DNA from: Clostridia bacterium
GTDB taxonomy: Bacteria > Bacillota > Clostridia > RUG12999
Assembly (NCBI GenBank): GCA_022801925.1
Contig: JAAWTG010000033.1
Coordinates: forward strand, 1 to 32,211
Length of the DNA stretch: 32,211 nucleotides
Reading direction: 5' to 3'
Each line of letters begins with the position of its first letter. The first letter of the stretch is position 1. Positions 32,070-32,211 of the stretch are shown piece after piece. Below the pieces are notes generated by a model that saw only the letters and a program-made list of their open reading frames with translations, ran no database searches and was not told the origin of the DNA. The translations under genes and the position numbers were made by a program.

Positions 32070-32211
32070 TTATAGTACGCCTAGAAGTTTTAAAATGCGG
32101 ATACCGTCTTTAATGCCATATTGATAATAAAAAATGGATTCAGCCGACCGGTCACAGTCAAGAACATCTAAAAGCATGTCTGCTTCTTGTTGCTGTTTAG
32201 GTGGTATTAAT
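32070..32211 (-). CDS. 3' end of an unknown small protein gene, cut by window edge
   Basis: An open minus-strand frame enters from the right edge and ends with TAA at 32072-32070. The visible C-terminus is about 47 residues: PPKQQQEADMLLDVLDC, then SAESIFYYQYGIKDGIRILK and LLGVL. It is helical, and the FYYQYGIKDGIRIL ending resembles the C-termini of small uncharacterised Clostridial proteins (possibly the DUF6809 type, low certainty). No function can be given. The start lies outside the window. Confidence 0.55.
   Translation of the reverse strand, partial: LIPPKQQQEADMLLDVLDCDRSAESIFYYQYGIKDGIRILKLLGVL

Overview
The window looks like chromosomal DNA of an S-layer-bearing member of the Clostridia (Firmicutes), probably a carbohydrate-degrading gut or anaerobic lineage. 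This rests on C-terminal and N-terminal SLH domains, lipoboxes, strong AGGAGG-type ribosome binding sites, many near-consensus sigma-A promoters with 17-nt spacers, and Bacillus-like tRNA-Met(CAT), tRNA-Glu(TTC) and 5S rRNA. The genus cannot be fixed from the sequence alone.

Layout. (1) 1-905: the end of an rRNA operon (5S, 5' truncated), then tRNA-Met and tRNA-Glu. (2) 906-4830: a visibly AT-rich accessory block next to tRNA-Glu. It holds a type III toxin-antitoxin locus (ToxN/AbiQ-like RNase plus its upstream antitoxin RNA region), a decayed ribbon-helix-helix antitoxin, a DUF2442 protein, a small partner protein and a frameshifted PIN-domain toxin, all on the minus strand. An XRE repressor, a DUF1273/SLOG protein and a small zinc-ribbon protein follow on the plus strand. 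(3) 5036-9630: a GH29 alpha-L-fucosidase (minus) divergent from a membrane-anchored AraC-type sensor-regulator (plus). The regulator is preceded by a structured leader with a consensus promoter, an 11-codon ORF and a terminator-like hairpin. (4) 9824-25739: one apparent 16-kb operon encoding a lipoprotein sugar-binding protein and four large exported SLH proteins: discoidin/SLH, N-terminal SLH of unknown function, a multi-discoidin/Ig/SLH giant, and a heparinase II/III-like lyase with SLH anchor. (5) 25928-31776: a GH43/GH117-like beta-propeller glycosidase with a small lipoprotein, a YyaL/DUF255 thioredoxin-fold protein, and a DUF2264 protein. (6) 31777-32211: degenerate repeats and the 3' end of an unknown minus-strand gene.

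Working model (inference): the membrane AraC regulator senses an extracellular ligand. The SLH proteins display carbohydrate-binding modules and a polysaccharide lyase on the S-layer. The lipoprotein captures released oligosaccharides. The apparently cytoplasmic fucosidase, beta-propeller glycosidase and DUF2264 enzyme finish degradation. The substrate is probably a fucose- and uronic-acid-containing polysaccharide. No permease or ATPase for the binding protein is encoded here, so uptake must use partners elsewhere.

Best leads: the type III toxin-antitoxin locus with a weakly repetitive RNA region, the attenuator-like leader before the AraC regulator, the S-layer polysaccharide system with its 887-residue unknown protein, the 19-bp direct repeats flanking the big operon, and the decayed toxin-antitoxin genes.
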